From: Polaribacter marinaquae
GTDB lineage: Bacteria; Bacteroidota; Bacteroidia; Flavobacteriales; Flavobacteriaceae
Length of the DNA: 64,000 nt
NCBI RefSeq assembly: GCF_038019025.1
Contig: NZ_CP150496.1
Coordinates: 647,501 to 711,500, forward strand
Direction of reading: 5' to 3'
The notes under the pieces are model-generated. The model saw only the letters and a program-made list of their open reading frames with translations, did not search any database and was not told the DNA's origin. Positions 34,380 through 43,883 of this stretch are shown here, one piece after another; within the stretch, counting starts at the first letter, position 1, and each line of letters begins with the position of its first letter. The position numbers and the translations under genes are program-made.

Positions 34380-35618
34380 ATGCAACCTACAACTTTGTTT
34401 TACATATTAATTTCGATTCTAATTATTAGTTTTATAATCGATAAGGTTTTAGATTACTTAAACGCAAAACGTTTTGATGATACAATTCCGGTTGAATTAG
34501 CAGATGTTTACGAAGAAACTGCTTATAAAAAATCTCAAGCTTATAAAAAGACAAATTCAAAATTCTCTAATCTTACAAGTACATTTTCATTTGCTTTAAC
34601 CTTACTTTTTTTTATTTTCGAAGGATTTAGCTATGTAGATAATTTTGCCCGTAGTTTTACAGATAATAACATTCTTGTAGCTCTAATTTTCTTTGGTGTA
34701 ATTATGTTGGGTTCTGATATTTTAACTACGCCATTTTCTTACTATCAAACTTTTGTTATCGAAGAAAAATTTGGTTTTAATAAATCTTCTAAAAAAACTT
34801 TTTGGTTAGATAAATTAAAAGGTTGGCTAATGACAATTATTATTGGCGGACTTATTTTATCGATAATTATTTGGTTTTATCAGCAAACAAAAGAAAATTT
34901 TTGGCTGTATACTTGGCTCTTAGTTGCTGTCTTTTCTTTGTTTATGAATATGTTTTATGCAAAATTAATTGTGCCAATTTTTAATAAACAAACTCCGTTA
35001 GAAAACGGAGAATTAAAAACTGCTATCGAAAAATACGCAGAAAAAGTTGGCTTTAAACTCGATAATATTTTTGTTATTGATGGCTCTAAACGTTCTACAA
35101 AAGCAAATGCGTATTTTTCTGGTTTTGGTTCTCAAAAAAGAATTACACTTTTTGACACACTAATAAATGATTTAGAAACAGATGAAATTGTTGCCGTTTT
35201 AGCACACGAAGTTGGGCATTACAAGAAAAAACATATCATTTTTAATCTTGTTACGTCAATTTTAATAACAGGATTTACACTTTATTTATTATCGTTATTT
35301 ATTAATTATCCGATATTTTCTGAAGCCTTAAGTGTTACAAAACCAAGTTTTCATATTGGTCTAATTGCTTTCGGAATTTTATATTCACCAATATCAGAAA
35401 TAACTAATTTAATAATGAATTTTATCTCTAGAAAATTTGAATATCAAGCAGATGATTTCGCAAAAAAAACCTATGCAGCAAAACCATTAATAAGCTCTCT
35501 TAAAAAACTTTCTAAAAATAGTTTAAGTAATTTAACACCGCATCCTGCCTACGTTTTTATGCATTACTCGCATCCTACTCTATTAGAAAGGGTTTTAAAT
35601 TTAAATAATAAAAGTTAG
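34380..35618 (+). CDS. M48 family membrane metalloprotease (Ste24/CAAX protease-like)
   Basis: A 412-residue integral membrane protein. The zinc motif HEVGH is at 276-280 (VLAHEVGHYKKKH), and a downstream ligand Glu is in SRKFEYQADDFA. The substrate channel segments PFSYYQTFVIEEKFGFN and FVIDGSKRSTKANAYFSGFG are characteristic of the M48A (Ste24) type. Several membrane helices occur at the N-terminal side and around 300. Prokaryotic members degrade membrane proteins; a CAAX substrate is not expected in bacteria. It overlaps the converging secreted-protein gene by 4 bases. Confidence 0.92.
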   Translation: MQPTTLFYILISILIISFIIDKVLDYLNAKRFDDTIPVELADVYEETAYKKSQAYKKTNSKFSNLTSTFSFALTLLFFIFEGFSYVDNFARSFTDNNILVALIFFGVIMLGSDILTTPFSYYQTFVIEEKFGFNKSSKKTFWLDKLKGWLMTIIIGGLILSIIIWFYQQTKENFWLYTWLLVAVFSLFMNMFYAKLIVPIFNKQTPLENGELKTAIEKYAEKVGFKLDNIFVIDGSKRSTKANAYFSGFGSQKRITLFDTLINDLETDEIVAVLAHEVGHYKKKHIIFNLVTSILITGFTLYLLSLFINYPIFSEALSVTKPSFHIGLIAFGILYSPISEITNLIMNFISRKFEYQADDFAKKTYAAKPLISSLKKLSKNSLSNLTPHPAYVFMHYSHPTLLERVLNLNNKS

Positions 35619-36082
35619 TTTTTCTTTAATACTGATTTTACAATATCCTTAATCATTTCTTTATCTGTTTTTAATGCATTTACAGGCAACATTGTGGTTA
35701 AGGATATACAGAAACTATCTTGCATACTAATAATATATTCTGATTTTACATACCGTTTATCAGATTTACTAATTTCGTAATTCGTAGTATATACTTTTTT
35801 ACCATAAGCACTTTTTTCTGCCCAAACTTTATCGTTTTGTTTACTAGCTATTTTTAGCTTTTGATCTTCATAAGAATTCGGTAAATACAAAGCTATAACT
35901 ACGGCATCTTTATTTTTAGATCCGTACATATTTGTTGCAAAATTTTCAAAAAGAGCTGTATCTATATCAATATTAATTTTCCTTTTTTGGATTTCGAAAA
36001 TCGAATGCTTCTTATTATTTTCTTGCGCATAAAAATTAAAACTAAATAAAGTTAGTAAGGTTACGAGTAATAGATTTTTCAT
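35615..36082 (-). CDS. Secreted protein of unknown function
   Basis: A 155-residue protein with a signal peptide (MKNLLLVTLLTLFSFNFYAQE). No family is recognised. The mature part is a short alpha/beta domain with DIDTALFENFATNMYGSKN and YEISKSDKRYVKSEYIISM; no catalytic motif is visible. It converges on the M48 protease gene with a 4-base overlap, so the pair may interfere with each other's transcription. It lies 113 bp divergent from relA. Confidence 0.7.
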   Translation of the reverse strand: MKNLLLVTLLTLFSFNFYAQENNKKHSIFEIQKRKINIDIDTALFENFATNMYGSKNKDAVVIALYLPNSYEDQKLKIASKQNDKVWAEKSAYGKKVYTTNYEISKSDKRYVKSEYIISMQDSFCISLTTMLPVNALKTDKEMIKDIVKSVLKKN

Positions 36083-36195
36083 TTTTCAAAAATAATAAAT
36101 AATACTGCTATTAATTTAGAAAACGAAATGCTTGTTTGTTAAAATTCTTATTCTTAAATTCACTTTAGAATAATTCATTATCTACAAAGTAATAT

Positions 36196-38418
36196 ATGCA
36201 GTACACAGCAACTATAGAAGAAGAAAATAAGGAAATTGCAAATAGATATAAAGATCTATTAAAAGGTACTTATGAAATTTTATCTGCAGATGATAAGAAG
36301 TTGATTAGAAAAGCTTTTGAGATTGCAGTAGATGCCCATTCGGAACAAAGAAGAAAAACAGGAGAGCCTTATATATTTCATCCTATTGCTGTAGCTAAAA
36401 TTGTTGCTATGGAAATTGGTTTGGGTGCAACTTCTATCGCAGCTGCCTTATTACACGATGTTGTAGAAGATACTGACTATACTTTAGATGATATGGAGCA
36501 ATTGTTCGGAGAAACAATTGCCAGAATTGTAAACGGTTTAACTAAAATTTCTCGATTGAATAAAGAGCAAGATGCTTCTATACAAGCAGAAAATTTTAGA
36601 AAAATGCTCTTAACTTTAAATGATGATGTTCGAGTTATTTTAATAAAAATTGCCGACAGATTGCACAATATGCAAACTATGGATGCAATGCCTGCACACA
36701 AACAGGTTAAAATAGCCTCTGAAACCTTATATATTTATGCGCCACTAGCACACAGATTAGGTTTGTATAACATTAAAACAGAACTAGAAGATTTAGGTTT
36801 AAAATATACCGAACCCGAAGTCTATACAGATATTGTTACTAAAATTAAAGAAAGTAAAGAAGAGCAACAAAAATACCTAGAAACATTTGCCGAAACGTTA
36901 AAAAAAGGTCTAGACAAAGAGAACTTTACGTATGAAATAAAAGGTAGGTTTAAATCCATTTATTCTATCCGTAGAAAAATGAGAAAGCAAAATGTTACTT
37001 TTGAAGAAGTTTACGACAAATATGCAATTCGTATTATTTATAAACCTACTTCTGATGATGATAAATTTGATGCTTGGAAAATTTACACAATTGTTACAGA
37101 TTATTTTAAACCAAACCCAACAAGGCTAAGAGATTGGATTTCTCAGCCAAAATCTACAGGTTATGAAGCTTTACATATTACTGTAGTTGGGCCAGATGCA
37201 CAATGGGTAGAAGTGCAAATTCGTTCTAACAGAATGAATGAAATTGCAGAAAAAGGTTATGCTGCACACTTTAAATACAAACAAGGTAATTCTAACGAAA
37301 GTGGTTTAGAAACTTGGTTAAATAGACTAAAAGAATCCTTAGAAAACCAAAGTTTAAATGCAGTAGATTTTGTAGAAGAGTTTAAACTGAATTTATATGC
37401 AAAAGAAATATACGTTTTTACACCAAAAGGAGAATTAAAATCGTTGCCAAAAGATGCGTCTGCTTTAGACTTTGCGTTTACAATACATACAGATGTTGGT
37501 TTAAAATGTAGAGGAGCAAAAGTAAATGGTAAATTGGTTCCTTTAAGTCATAAATTAAAAAGTGGCGATCAAATAGAAGTAATTACTTCTTCTAATAACA
37601 AACCAAATGCTAGATGGTTAGATTTTGTAATTACTGCAAGAGCAAAAACAAAAATTAGAGCGGCTTTAAAAGAAGAAGAAAAGAAAATTGCAGAAGAAGG
37701 TAAAGCAATTTTAACAAGAAAATTAAGACATTTAAAAATACCTTTTAACGAAAAAACAATAAACGAACTTGTAAACTTTTTTAAGATTAGAACTAGTTTC
37801 GATTTGTTTTTTAGAGTTGGTAATGGTGCTATAGACAATACTAGCTTAAAGGCATATGTTGCACAAAGAAACAGTACTATTTTAAACTTTTTCAAAACAA
37901 AGTTAAGAAGGTCTCCATCTAACAATAAAGAAACTGTAGACACAGAAGAAGTTACAAGCAAATACGATGCTTTAGTGTTTGGTAAAGAAGAAGAAAAATT
38001 AGATTATAAACTTTCTAAATGTTGTAACCCTATTCCTGGTGATAATGTTTTTGGCTTTTTAACAATTAACGAAGGTATAAAAGTCCACAAAAAGAATTGT
38101 CCTAATGCAATTTCTTTGCAATCTAATTATGCCTACAGAATTATGCTTGCCAAATGGATAGATTCTACAAAACAAGACTTTAAGGTTATTTTACACATTA
38201 GCGGTGTAGATAATAGAGGTATTATAAATGACCTAACAAAAATTATTTCTAGCAATATGGGTGTTTTTATTAACAGTATAAACATTGCGGGTAATGAAGG
38301 TATTTTTGATGGTAAAATTAGTTTAAGTGTTAAGAATAGCGGACAATTAAACAAACTAATTAACAGCATTCAGAAGGTAGAAGGTGTTAAAAAAGTAGAC
38401 CGTGTTAATAGTTTATAA
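36196..38418 (+). CDS. Bifunctional (p)ppGpp synthetase/hydrolase RelA/SpoT
   Basis: A 740-residue Rel-type protein. The N-terminal HD hydrolase domain shows HPIAVAKIVAMEIGL and LLHDVVEDTD with H87-D88; the synthetase domain reads RFKSIYSIRRKMRKQ and LRDWISQPKSTGYEALHI. The TGS domain (LYAKEIYVFTPKGELKSLPKDASALDF) and the C-terminal ACT domain (KVILHISGVDNRGIINDLTKII) follow. It makes and breaks (p)ppGpp under starvation at the ribosome. The HD residues are intact, so hydrolysis is expected too. This is the usual single long Rel of the phylum. A hairpin just before fur follows 20 bp downstream. Confidence 0.95.
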   Translation: MQYTATIEEENKEIANRYKDLLKGTYEILSADDKKLIRKAFEIAVDAHSEQRRKTGEPYIFHPIAVAKIVAMEIGLGATSIAAALLHDVVEDTDYTLDDMEQLFGETIARIVNGLTKISRLNKEQDASIQAENFRKMLLTLNDDVRVILIKIADRLHNMQTMDAMPAHKQVKIASETLYIYAPLAHRLGLYNIKTELEDLGLKYTEPEVYTDIVTKIKESKEEQQKYLETFAETLKKGLDKENFTYEIKGRFKSIYSIRRKMRKQNVTFEEVYDKYAIRIIYKPTSDDDKFDAWKIYTIVTDYFKPNPTRLRDWISQPKSTGYEALHITVVGPDAQWVEVQIRSNRMNEIAEKGYAAHFKYKQGNSNESGLETWLNRLKESLENQSLNAVDFVEEFKLNLYAKEIYVFTPKGELKSLPKDASALDFAFTIHTDVGLKCRGAKVNGKLVPLSHKLKSGDQIEVITSSNNKPNARWLDFVITARAKTKIRAALKEEEKKIAEEGKAILTRKLRHLKIPFNEKTINELVNFFKIRTSFDLFFRVGNGAIDNTSLKAYVAQRNSTILNFFKTKLRRSPSNNKETVDTEEVTSKYDALVFGKEEEKLDYKLSKCCNPIPGDNVFGFLTINEGIKVHKKNCPNAISLQSNYAYRIMLAKWIDSTKQDFKVILHISGVDNRGIINDLTKIISSNMGVFINSINIAGNEGIFDGKISLSVKNSGQLNKLINSIQKVEGVKKVDRVNSL

Positions 38419-38437
38419 ATATACTCTTCAAAAAAGA

Positions 38438-38468
38438 AGTTATTTATTCAGAAATAACTGTATTTTTG
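38438..38468 (+). promoter_or_regulatory. Inverted repeat and -7 box upstream of the Fur-family gene
   Basis: AGTTATTT (38438-38445) and AAATAACT (38452-38459) form an 8-bp dyad with a 6-base centre, immediately followed by TATTTTTG (38461-38468), a -7 box. It may be the end of relA (the T-rich stretch follows), an operator for Fur-family autoregulation, or both. Confidence 0.4.
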
Positions 38469-38491
38469 CTTTTTCGTAAAATTTTAAGATA

Positions 38492-38941
38492 ATGAGTAAT
38501 TCTCTTGAAAATCAAGAAGTAGTAAAAAAAGTATTTACAGCATATTTAGAAGAAAACAAGCACAGAAAAACACCTGAACGCTACGCTATTCTTCAAGAAA
38601 TATATGACGCCGACGAACATTTTGATATAGAATCTCTCTATATTAAGATGAAAAACAAGAACTATAGAGTTAGTAGAGCCACACTTTACAACACTATAGA
38701 AATTCTGTTAAGTTGCGGTTTGGTAAGAAAACACCAATTCGATGGGCAATCTATGGCCCGTTATGAAAAAAGTTATTTCGACAAAAATCACGATCATGTT
38801 ATTTTTACAGATACAGGTGATGTAAAAGAATTTTGTGATCCAAGAATTCAAATTATCAAAAAAACCATAGAAGATATTTTTGATATTGATATTCAAAATC
38901 ACTCACTTTACTTTTACGGTACAAAAAAGAAAAAATCTTAA
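38492..38941 (+). CDS. Fur-family transcriptional regulator
   Basis: A 149-residue Fur-family protein. The winged helix is [46 protein letters not shown]; the dimerisation/metal part begins [25 protein letters not shown]. The HDH regulatory site is present, but the CxxC structural zinc pair that usually follows (HDHLICxxCG) reads FTDTG, so that zinc site is probably absent. Members respond to Fe, Zn or peroxide; which one cannot be told. It is 41 bp upstream of purA and may be co-transcribed. A dyad overlaps its promoter. Confidence 0.88.
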   Translation: MSNSLENQEVVKKVFTAYLEENKHRKTPERYAILQEIYDADEHFDIESLYIKMKNKNYRVSRATLYNTIEILLSCGLVRKHQFDGQSMARYEKSYFDKNHDHVIFTDTGDVKEFCDPRIQIIKKTIEDIFDIDIQNHSLYFYGTKKKKS

Positions 38942-38982
38942 TTAACAACAATACACAACACAAACAACAAATTACACAACTA

Positions 38983-40254
38983 ATGGCTGTAGATTTATTA
39001 CTAGGACTGCAATGGGGAGATGAAGGAAAAGGAAAAATCGTAGATGTTTTAACAACAAACTATGATATTATTGCTCGTTTTCAAGGAGGCCCAAACGCAG
39101 GACACACTTTAATTTTTGATGGACACAAACACGTTTTACATACAATTCCTTCAGGAATTTTTCATAAAACTGCATTAAATGTAGTTGGTAATGGTGTTGT
39201 AATAGATCCTGTAATTTTTAAAAAAGAACTAGAAAATTTAGATAAGCATAACATAGATTATACTTCTAAATTATTAATTTCTAGAAAAGCACACTTAATT
39301 TTACCAACACATAGATTGCTAGATGCTGCATCAGAAACATCTAAAGGTAAAGCTAAAATTGGTTCTACATTAAAAGGAATTGGCCCAACTTATATGGACA
39401 AGACTGGTAGAAACGGAATGCGTGTTGGTGATTTAGAATTAGACAACTGGAAAGAAAAATACGATGCTTTAACAGAAAAGCATATCAAAATGTTAGAATT
39501 CTTTGATGTTCAGATAGAATATGATTTAAAAGAATTAGAAGCAGAATTTATCAAAGGAATCGATAAATTAAAAACATTAGCTTTTATTGATAGCGAAGAG
39601 TTTTTAAACCAAGCTATTAAAGATAAAAAGACAATTTTAGCAGAAGGTGCTCAAGGATCTTTATTAGATATCGATTTTGGTACATATCCTTTTGTAACAT
39701 CATCTAATACAACTGCCGCTGGTGCTTGTACAGGTTTAGGTGTTGCACCAAATAGAATTGGTGAAGTTTTCGGAATTTTTAAAGCCTACACTACTCGTGT
39801 TGGTTCAGGACCTTTCCCTACAGAACTTTTTGATAAAGATGGTGAAGAAATGGCTAGAGTTGGTCATGAATTTGGTGCTACAACTGGTAGACCAAGAAGA
39901 TGTGGCTGGTTAGATTTAGTTGCTTTAAAATATGCTGTAGATGTAAACGGTGTTACGCAATTAATGATGATGAAAGGAGATGTTCTTTCTGGTTTTGATA
40001 CTTTAAAAGTTTGTACATCTTACAATTATAAAGGTGAAGAAATTTCTCACTTACCATATAACATCGAACCAGAAAATGTTTCTGTAAATTATTCTGAATT
40101 TAAAGGTTGGGATGAAGATTTAACAAAAATGACTTCTGCAGATCAGTTACCAAAAAACTTAATGGATTATGTTGCTTTTATTGAAAAAGAAACCGGTGTA
40201 CCTGTTAAGATTGTTTCTGTTGGTCCAGACAGAAAACAAACTATTATGAGATAG
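38983..40254 (+). CDS. purA: Adenylosuccinate synthetase PurA
   Basis: A 423-residue enzyme with the GTP loop LGLQWGDEGKGKIVD at the N-terminus, the IMP-binding GPNAGHT segment and the late TTGRPRRCGWLDLVALKYA that closes the active site. It joins IMP and aspartate using GTP, the first step from IMP to AMP, in the cytosol. The length is standard. It lies 41 bp after the Fur-family gene and ends at a clear terminator. Confidence 0.97.
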   Translation: MAVDLLLGLQWGDEGKGKIVDVLTTNYDIIARFQGGPNAGHTLIFDGHKHVLHTIPSGIFHKTALNVVGNGVVIDPVIFKKELENLDKHNIDYTSKLLISRKAHLILPTHRLLDAASETSKGKAKIGSTLKGIGPTYMDKTGRNGMRVGDLELDNWKEKYDALTEKHIKMLEFFDVQIEYDLKELEAEFIKGIDKLKTLAFIDSEEFLNQAIKDKKTILAEGAQGSLLDIDFGTYPFVTSSNTTAAGACTGLGVAPNRIGEVFGIFKAYTTRVGSGPFPTELFDKDGEEMARVGHEFGATTGRPRRCGWLDLVALKYAVDVNGVTQLMMMKGDVLSGFDTLKVCTSYNYKGEEISHLPYNIEPENVSVNYSEFKGWDEDLTKMTSADQLPKNLMDYVAFIEKETGVPVKIVSVGPDRKQTIMR

Positions 40255-40278
40255 TTAATTTCTAAAACTATTTAATTT

Positions 40279-40312
40279 AAGCATCTTTTATTCATTTAAA
40301 AGATGCTTTTTT
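40279..40312 (+). terminator. Terminator after purA
   Basis: A 12-bp stem (AAGCATCTTTTA with TAAAAGATGCTT, loop of 6) is followed by TTTTTT. It ends the fur-purA transcript. Confidence 0.9.
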
Positions 40313-40406
40313 GATTTTTAAATCTGTTTAAATGCCTTAATTATTTTCACTTTTCTTTAGTAATCAACTACTATCTTTTCAGTATTTTTGCCTAAAACAG
40401 TAACTT

Positions 40407-42017
40407 TTGAAAAAAATACTATTATTTACTTTTCTTTTAATTAGTTTTTTAGGTTTCTCACAATCAAAAAAAATGATTTATTCTGCAGAACAACAATATG
40501 TAGATGAAAACAAATATCCTGGAGCAACCGTATTAATTGGTAATGTAAAAATGACGCATGAAGGCGCGATTCTTACATGTAAACAAGCTTTGTTTTATCA
40601 AAAAGAAAACTTTTTTAAAGCATTAGAAAATGTAACTATTAAACAAGGTGATACGATTACGCAAACTAGTGATTATCTAGATTATGATGCTAATTCTAAA
40701 CAAGCTTTGTCTTGGGGAAATGTAGTTTTAAAAGATCCGGAAATGACTTTAACTACAGATACTTTGCAGTTTGATAGATTAAATCAGAAATTATATTACA
40801 GAAGTTATGCTACTATAAAAGACCAAACAAATACTTTAAATAGTAAAAACGGAAACTATTATTTAGAAACTAAAAAGTTTACAGCAACTACAAGAGTTAC
40901 CGTTGTAAACCCAGAGCATAACCTAGAATCTAATCATTTAGATTATTATACAAACTCGGGTTTAACCTATTTATATGGTCCTTCAACAATTACAAATACT
41001 CAAAATGAAAATAAAATTTATTGTGAAAGAGGTTTTTACAATACAAAAACAGATATTTCTTATTTTGTAAAAAATGCAAAACTTTTTTTGAAAGAAAGAA
41101 CTGTAGAAGGCGATAGTTTGTATTATGATAAAAAACAAGGTTTTGCCTCTGCTACAAACAATATTCAGGTAATAGATACAGTTAAAAACTTTGTTACTCG
41201 TGGTAATTATGCCGAAATTTTTGAAGAAAAAGATTCACTTTTTATCATTGAAAAAGCTGTGGCAATTTCTATTGTAGACAAAGATTCCACATTTATTCAT
41301 GGTGATACACTTTTGATAACTGGTGCTCCAGAAAAAAGAATTGTAAGAACTTATCATGATGTCAAAATTTTCAAATCAGATTTGCAAGGTAAATGCGATT
41401 CTATACATACAGATCAAAAAACAGGTGTTACAAAAATGTTTAGAAACCCTGTGTTATGGTCTGATGGCAACCAAATAACAGGTGACACTATTCACTTAAT
41501 ATCTAATGTAGAAACTGAAAAATTAGATTCTTTAAAAGTATTAAATAACGCTTTTATAGTTTCTAAAGATTCTCTTTCTATAGATGAATATAACCAAATA
41601 AAAGGAAGAAATATGTTTGGTAAATTCAAAGAAAATAAACTTAAATTATTGTTGGTAAAAGGAAATGCCGAATCTGTGTATTATAACAGAAACGAAGAAA
41701 CTGGTGTTATAGAAACAATTACCAAAGAAATATCTAGTAATATTGAGTTTACTCTAGAAAACGGACAAATTGCTACAATTAAATATTTAAAAAAATCAGA
41801 AGGAAAAACATATCCTCCTTCCCTATTTCCATCAGAAGATAAAAAATTACAAGGATTTATTTGGCGAGAAAGCGAGCAACCAAAAACAAAAGAAGATATT
41901 TTTAAAGATGATAAAAATCAAAAGTTACCTGTAAAAAGTGATAAAGATTTTATAAAACCTTTAATTATTGACGATCCTAAAAATAACACAAGAGAAAGTA
42001 CTTCTAAAAATAAGTAA
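40407..42017 (+). CDS. OstA/LptA-like secreted protein
   Basis: A 536-residue protein starting at a TTG codon with the signal peptide MKKILLFTFLLISFLGFSQ. The body consists of OstA-type beta-jellyroll repeats (for example ILTCKQALFYQKENFFKALENV, ITQTSDYLDYDANSKQALSWG and IKDQTNTLNSKNGNYYLETKK). It belongs to the OstA-like proteins of Bacteroidota thought to help move LPS across the periplasm. The C-terminal 60 residues are Lys-rich and probably disordered. It ends exactly at the start of the class III aminotransferase gene, so the two are co-transcribed. A TATTTTTG box lies at 40383-40390. Confidence 0.85.
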   Translation: MKKILLFTFLLISFLGFSQSKKMIYSAEQQYVDENKYPGATVLIGNVKMTHEGAILTCKQALFYQKENFFKALENVTIKQGDTITQTSDYLDYDANSKQALSWGNVVLKDPEMTLTTDTLQFDRLNQKLYYRSYATIKDQTNTLNSKNGNYYLETKKFTATTRVTVVNPEHNLESNHLDYYTNSGLTYLYGPSTITNTQNENKIYCERGFYNTKTDISYFVKNAKLFLKERTVEGDSLYYDKKQGFASATNNIQVIDTVKNFVTRGNYAEIFEEKDSLFIIEKAVAISIVDKDSTFIHGDTLLITGAPEKRIVRTYHDVKIFKSDLQGKCDSIHTDQKTGVTKMFRNPVLWSDGNQITGDTIHLISNVETEKLDSLKVLNNAFIVSKDSLSIDEYNQIKGRNMFGKFKENKLKLLLVKGNAESVYYNRNEETGVIETITKEISSNIEFTLENGQIATIKYLKKSEGKTYPPSLFPSEDKKLQGFIWRESEQPKTKEDIFKDDKNQKLPVKSDKDFIKPLIIDDPKNNTRESTSKNK

Positions 42018-43199
42018 ATGAAAGAAGATTTCTTTAAATATCAAGCGCAAACGTCTCCTCACCCATTTGCTTTAGAAATATCACATGCAAAAGGAAGTTA
42101 TATTTTTGATACAGATCAAAAAAAATATTTAGATTTTGTTGCTGGTGTTTCTGCAAATAGCTTAGGCCATAATCATCCGAAGGTTACAAATGCTATTAAA
42201 AGTCAATTAGACGCTTATTCTCATGTTATGGTTTATGGTGAGTTTGTACAAAAACCGCAAGTAGACTTATGTAAAATCTTGGTAAAAAATTCTCCGGAAA
42301 AATTAAATTCAGTATATCTTACAAATTCTGGCACAGAAGCTACAGAAGGTGCTTTAAAATTGACAAAGAGAGTTACAAATAGATCTGAAATAATAGCAGC
42401 AAAGAAATCTTATCATGGCAATACTATGGGCGCAATGAGTGTTTCTGGAGTCGAAGAACAAATTCAGGCTTTTAGACCTTTAATTCCTGGTTCTAAATTT
42501 ATTGAATTTAATAATGAACAAGATTTAGACAAAATTACAACCAAAACAGCTGCTGTAATTTTAGAAACAATACAAGGTGGCGCTGGTTTTATTGCACCAA
42601 CAAACAATTATTTAGCTAAAGTAAAATCGAAATGTGAAAAAGTAGGTGCACTTTTAATTTTAGATGAAATACAAACAGGAATAGGTAGAACAGGAACCTT
42701 TTGGGGCTTCGAAAACTACAATATAATTCCAGATATTATTATCACGGGTAAAGGTTTGGGTGGCGGAATGCCAATAGGTGCTTTTATTGCTGACTTTAAA
42801 AATATGGTGCTTTTAAAAGAAAATCCAAAACTTGGTCATATTTCTACTTTTGCAGGAAACCCTGTTATAGCAGCTGCGGGTTATGCCACAGTGACAGAGA
42901 TTTTAAATGAAAATTTACTTGAAGAAAGTTTACGTAAAGAAGATTTAATTAGAAAGCATTTAAAACATCCAACTATAAAAGAAATTAGAGGAAAAGGTTT
43001 AATGCTTGCTGTAATTTTAGAAAATCCTGATATTACAGCAAAAGTAGTTTTTGATTGTTTAGATAAAGGTCTTATTCTTTTCTTTTTACTTTTTGAAAAT
43101 TGCGCACTTCGTGTTACTCCTCCTTTAAATATTTCTGATGAAGAAATTATTTTAGGTTGTAATATAATTTTAGATAGTTTAAATAATAACTCGAAATAA
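42018..43199 (+). CDS. Class III PLP-dependent aminotransferase
   Basis: A 393-residue aminotransferase of fold-type I, class III. It has the N-terminal YIFDTDQKKYLDFVAGVSANSLGHNHP, the cofactor loop NSGTEATEGALKL, LILDEIQTGIGRTGTFWGFE with the Asp that holds the pyridine N, and the Schiff-base Lys at about 245 (ITGKGLGGGMPIG). Relatives include acetylornithine, ornithine and 4-aminobutyrate transaminases. No arg genes are next to it, so the substrate is unclear. It begins on the base after the OstA-like stop, so translation is likely coupled. Confidence 0.92.
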   Translation: MKEDFFKYQAQTSPHPFALEISHAKGSYIFDTDQKKYLDFVAGVSANSLGHNHPKVTNAIKSQLDAYSHVMVYGEFVQKPQVDLCKILVKNSPEKLNSVYLTNSGTEATEGALKLTKRVTNRSEIIAAKKSYHGNTMGAMSVSGVEEQIQAFRPLIPGSKFIEFNNEQDLDKITTKTAAVILETIQGGAGFIAPTNNYLAKVKSKCEKVGALLILDEIQTGIGRTGTFWGFENYNIIPDIIITGKGLGGGMPIGAFIADFKNMVLLKENPKLGHISTFAGNPVIAAAGYATVTEILNENLLEESLRKEDLIRKHLKHPTIKEIRGKGLMLAVILENPDITAKVVFDCLDKGLILFFLLFENCALRVTPPLNISDEEIILGCNIILDSLNNNSK

Positions 43200-43382
43200 C
43201 TTATTACCAATATTTATTTAATAAAAATAGTTATTTGAACTTTTAAAAACTTTAAAAAACCTCTTAATTTTCTTAAATTCAGTTAAATAGCGTTAATAAA
43301 ATCATAAACTAGTACTTTGTGTGAAACCTTTTTAAGTTAGTGTAGTCTTTACAGTATAACATTAATCTCACACACACTTATT

Positions 43383-43733
43383 ATGAAAAATTTTAAAACA
43401 ATTATCGCAGTATTAGCAATTAGTTTATCAACAGTATTTACAGCCACTGCAACAGATCCAGTATTAAAAAAGACCAAAGAAAATTCTAACTTAAGAACAG
43501 AAATGTCTTCTTATTTAGGAAATAAGATTCCTGTTGTTTTAAAACAAACTACCTCTGCAGAAGTATCTTTTATAATTAATAATAAAAACGAAATAGTTGT
43601 TCTGTCTGTAGATTCTAAAGTATCAGAATTAAACACCTATTTAAAAAGTAAATTTAATTACAAGAAAGTTAATTTAAAAGGAATTAAAAAAGGTGAAATT
43701 TATTTGATGCCTTTAAAATTCGAAATAAAATAA
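43383..43733 (+). CDS. Small secreted protein of unknown function
   Basis: A 116-residue protein with a signal peptide (MKNFKTIIAVLAISLSTVFTATA). The mature domain of about 90 residues contains AEVSFIINNKNEIVVLSVDSKVSELNTYLKSKFNYKKV, which looks like a small beta-strand-rich domain of the TonB-C-like kind often found in the periplasm of Flavobacteriaceae. I cannot assign it. It is preceded by a 183-bp gene-free stretch. The next gene, on the minus strand, ends 150 bp downstream. Confidence 0.65.
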   Translation: MKNFKTIIAVLAISLSTVFTATATDPVLKKTKENSNLRTEMSSYLGNKIPVVLKQTTSAEVSFIINNKNEIVVLSVDSKVSELNTYLKSKFNYKKVNLKGIKKGEIYLMPLKFEIK

Positions 43734-43806
43734 TACAACTTGGTTGGTTAGTTGGTGCTCATTTAAAATTTATTTTTACTTGAGCATTTTTTTTGATAAA
43801 AACTGA

Positions 43807-43837
43807 AAGAGCAACTCAAAAAAATTGAATTGCTCTT
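43807..43837 (-). terminator. Terminator for the minus-strand lipoprotein gene
   Basis: A 13-bp imperfect stem (AAGAGCAA and TTGCTCTT with inner pairing TCAA/TTGA) stands just past the stop of the lipoprotein gene. On the minus strand it is followed by a T-rich stretch. Confidence 0.6.
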
Positions 43838-43883
43838 AATAATCTACCATTAACAAAATTAAATAGTAGATATATTTTTTCAG

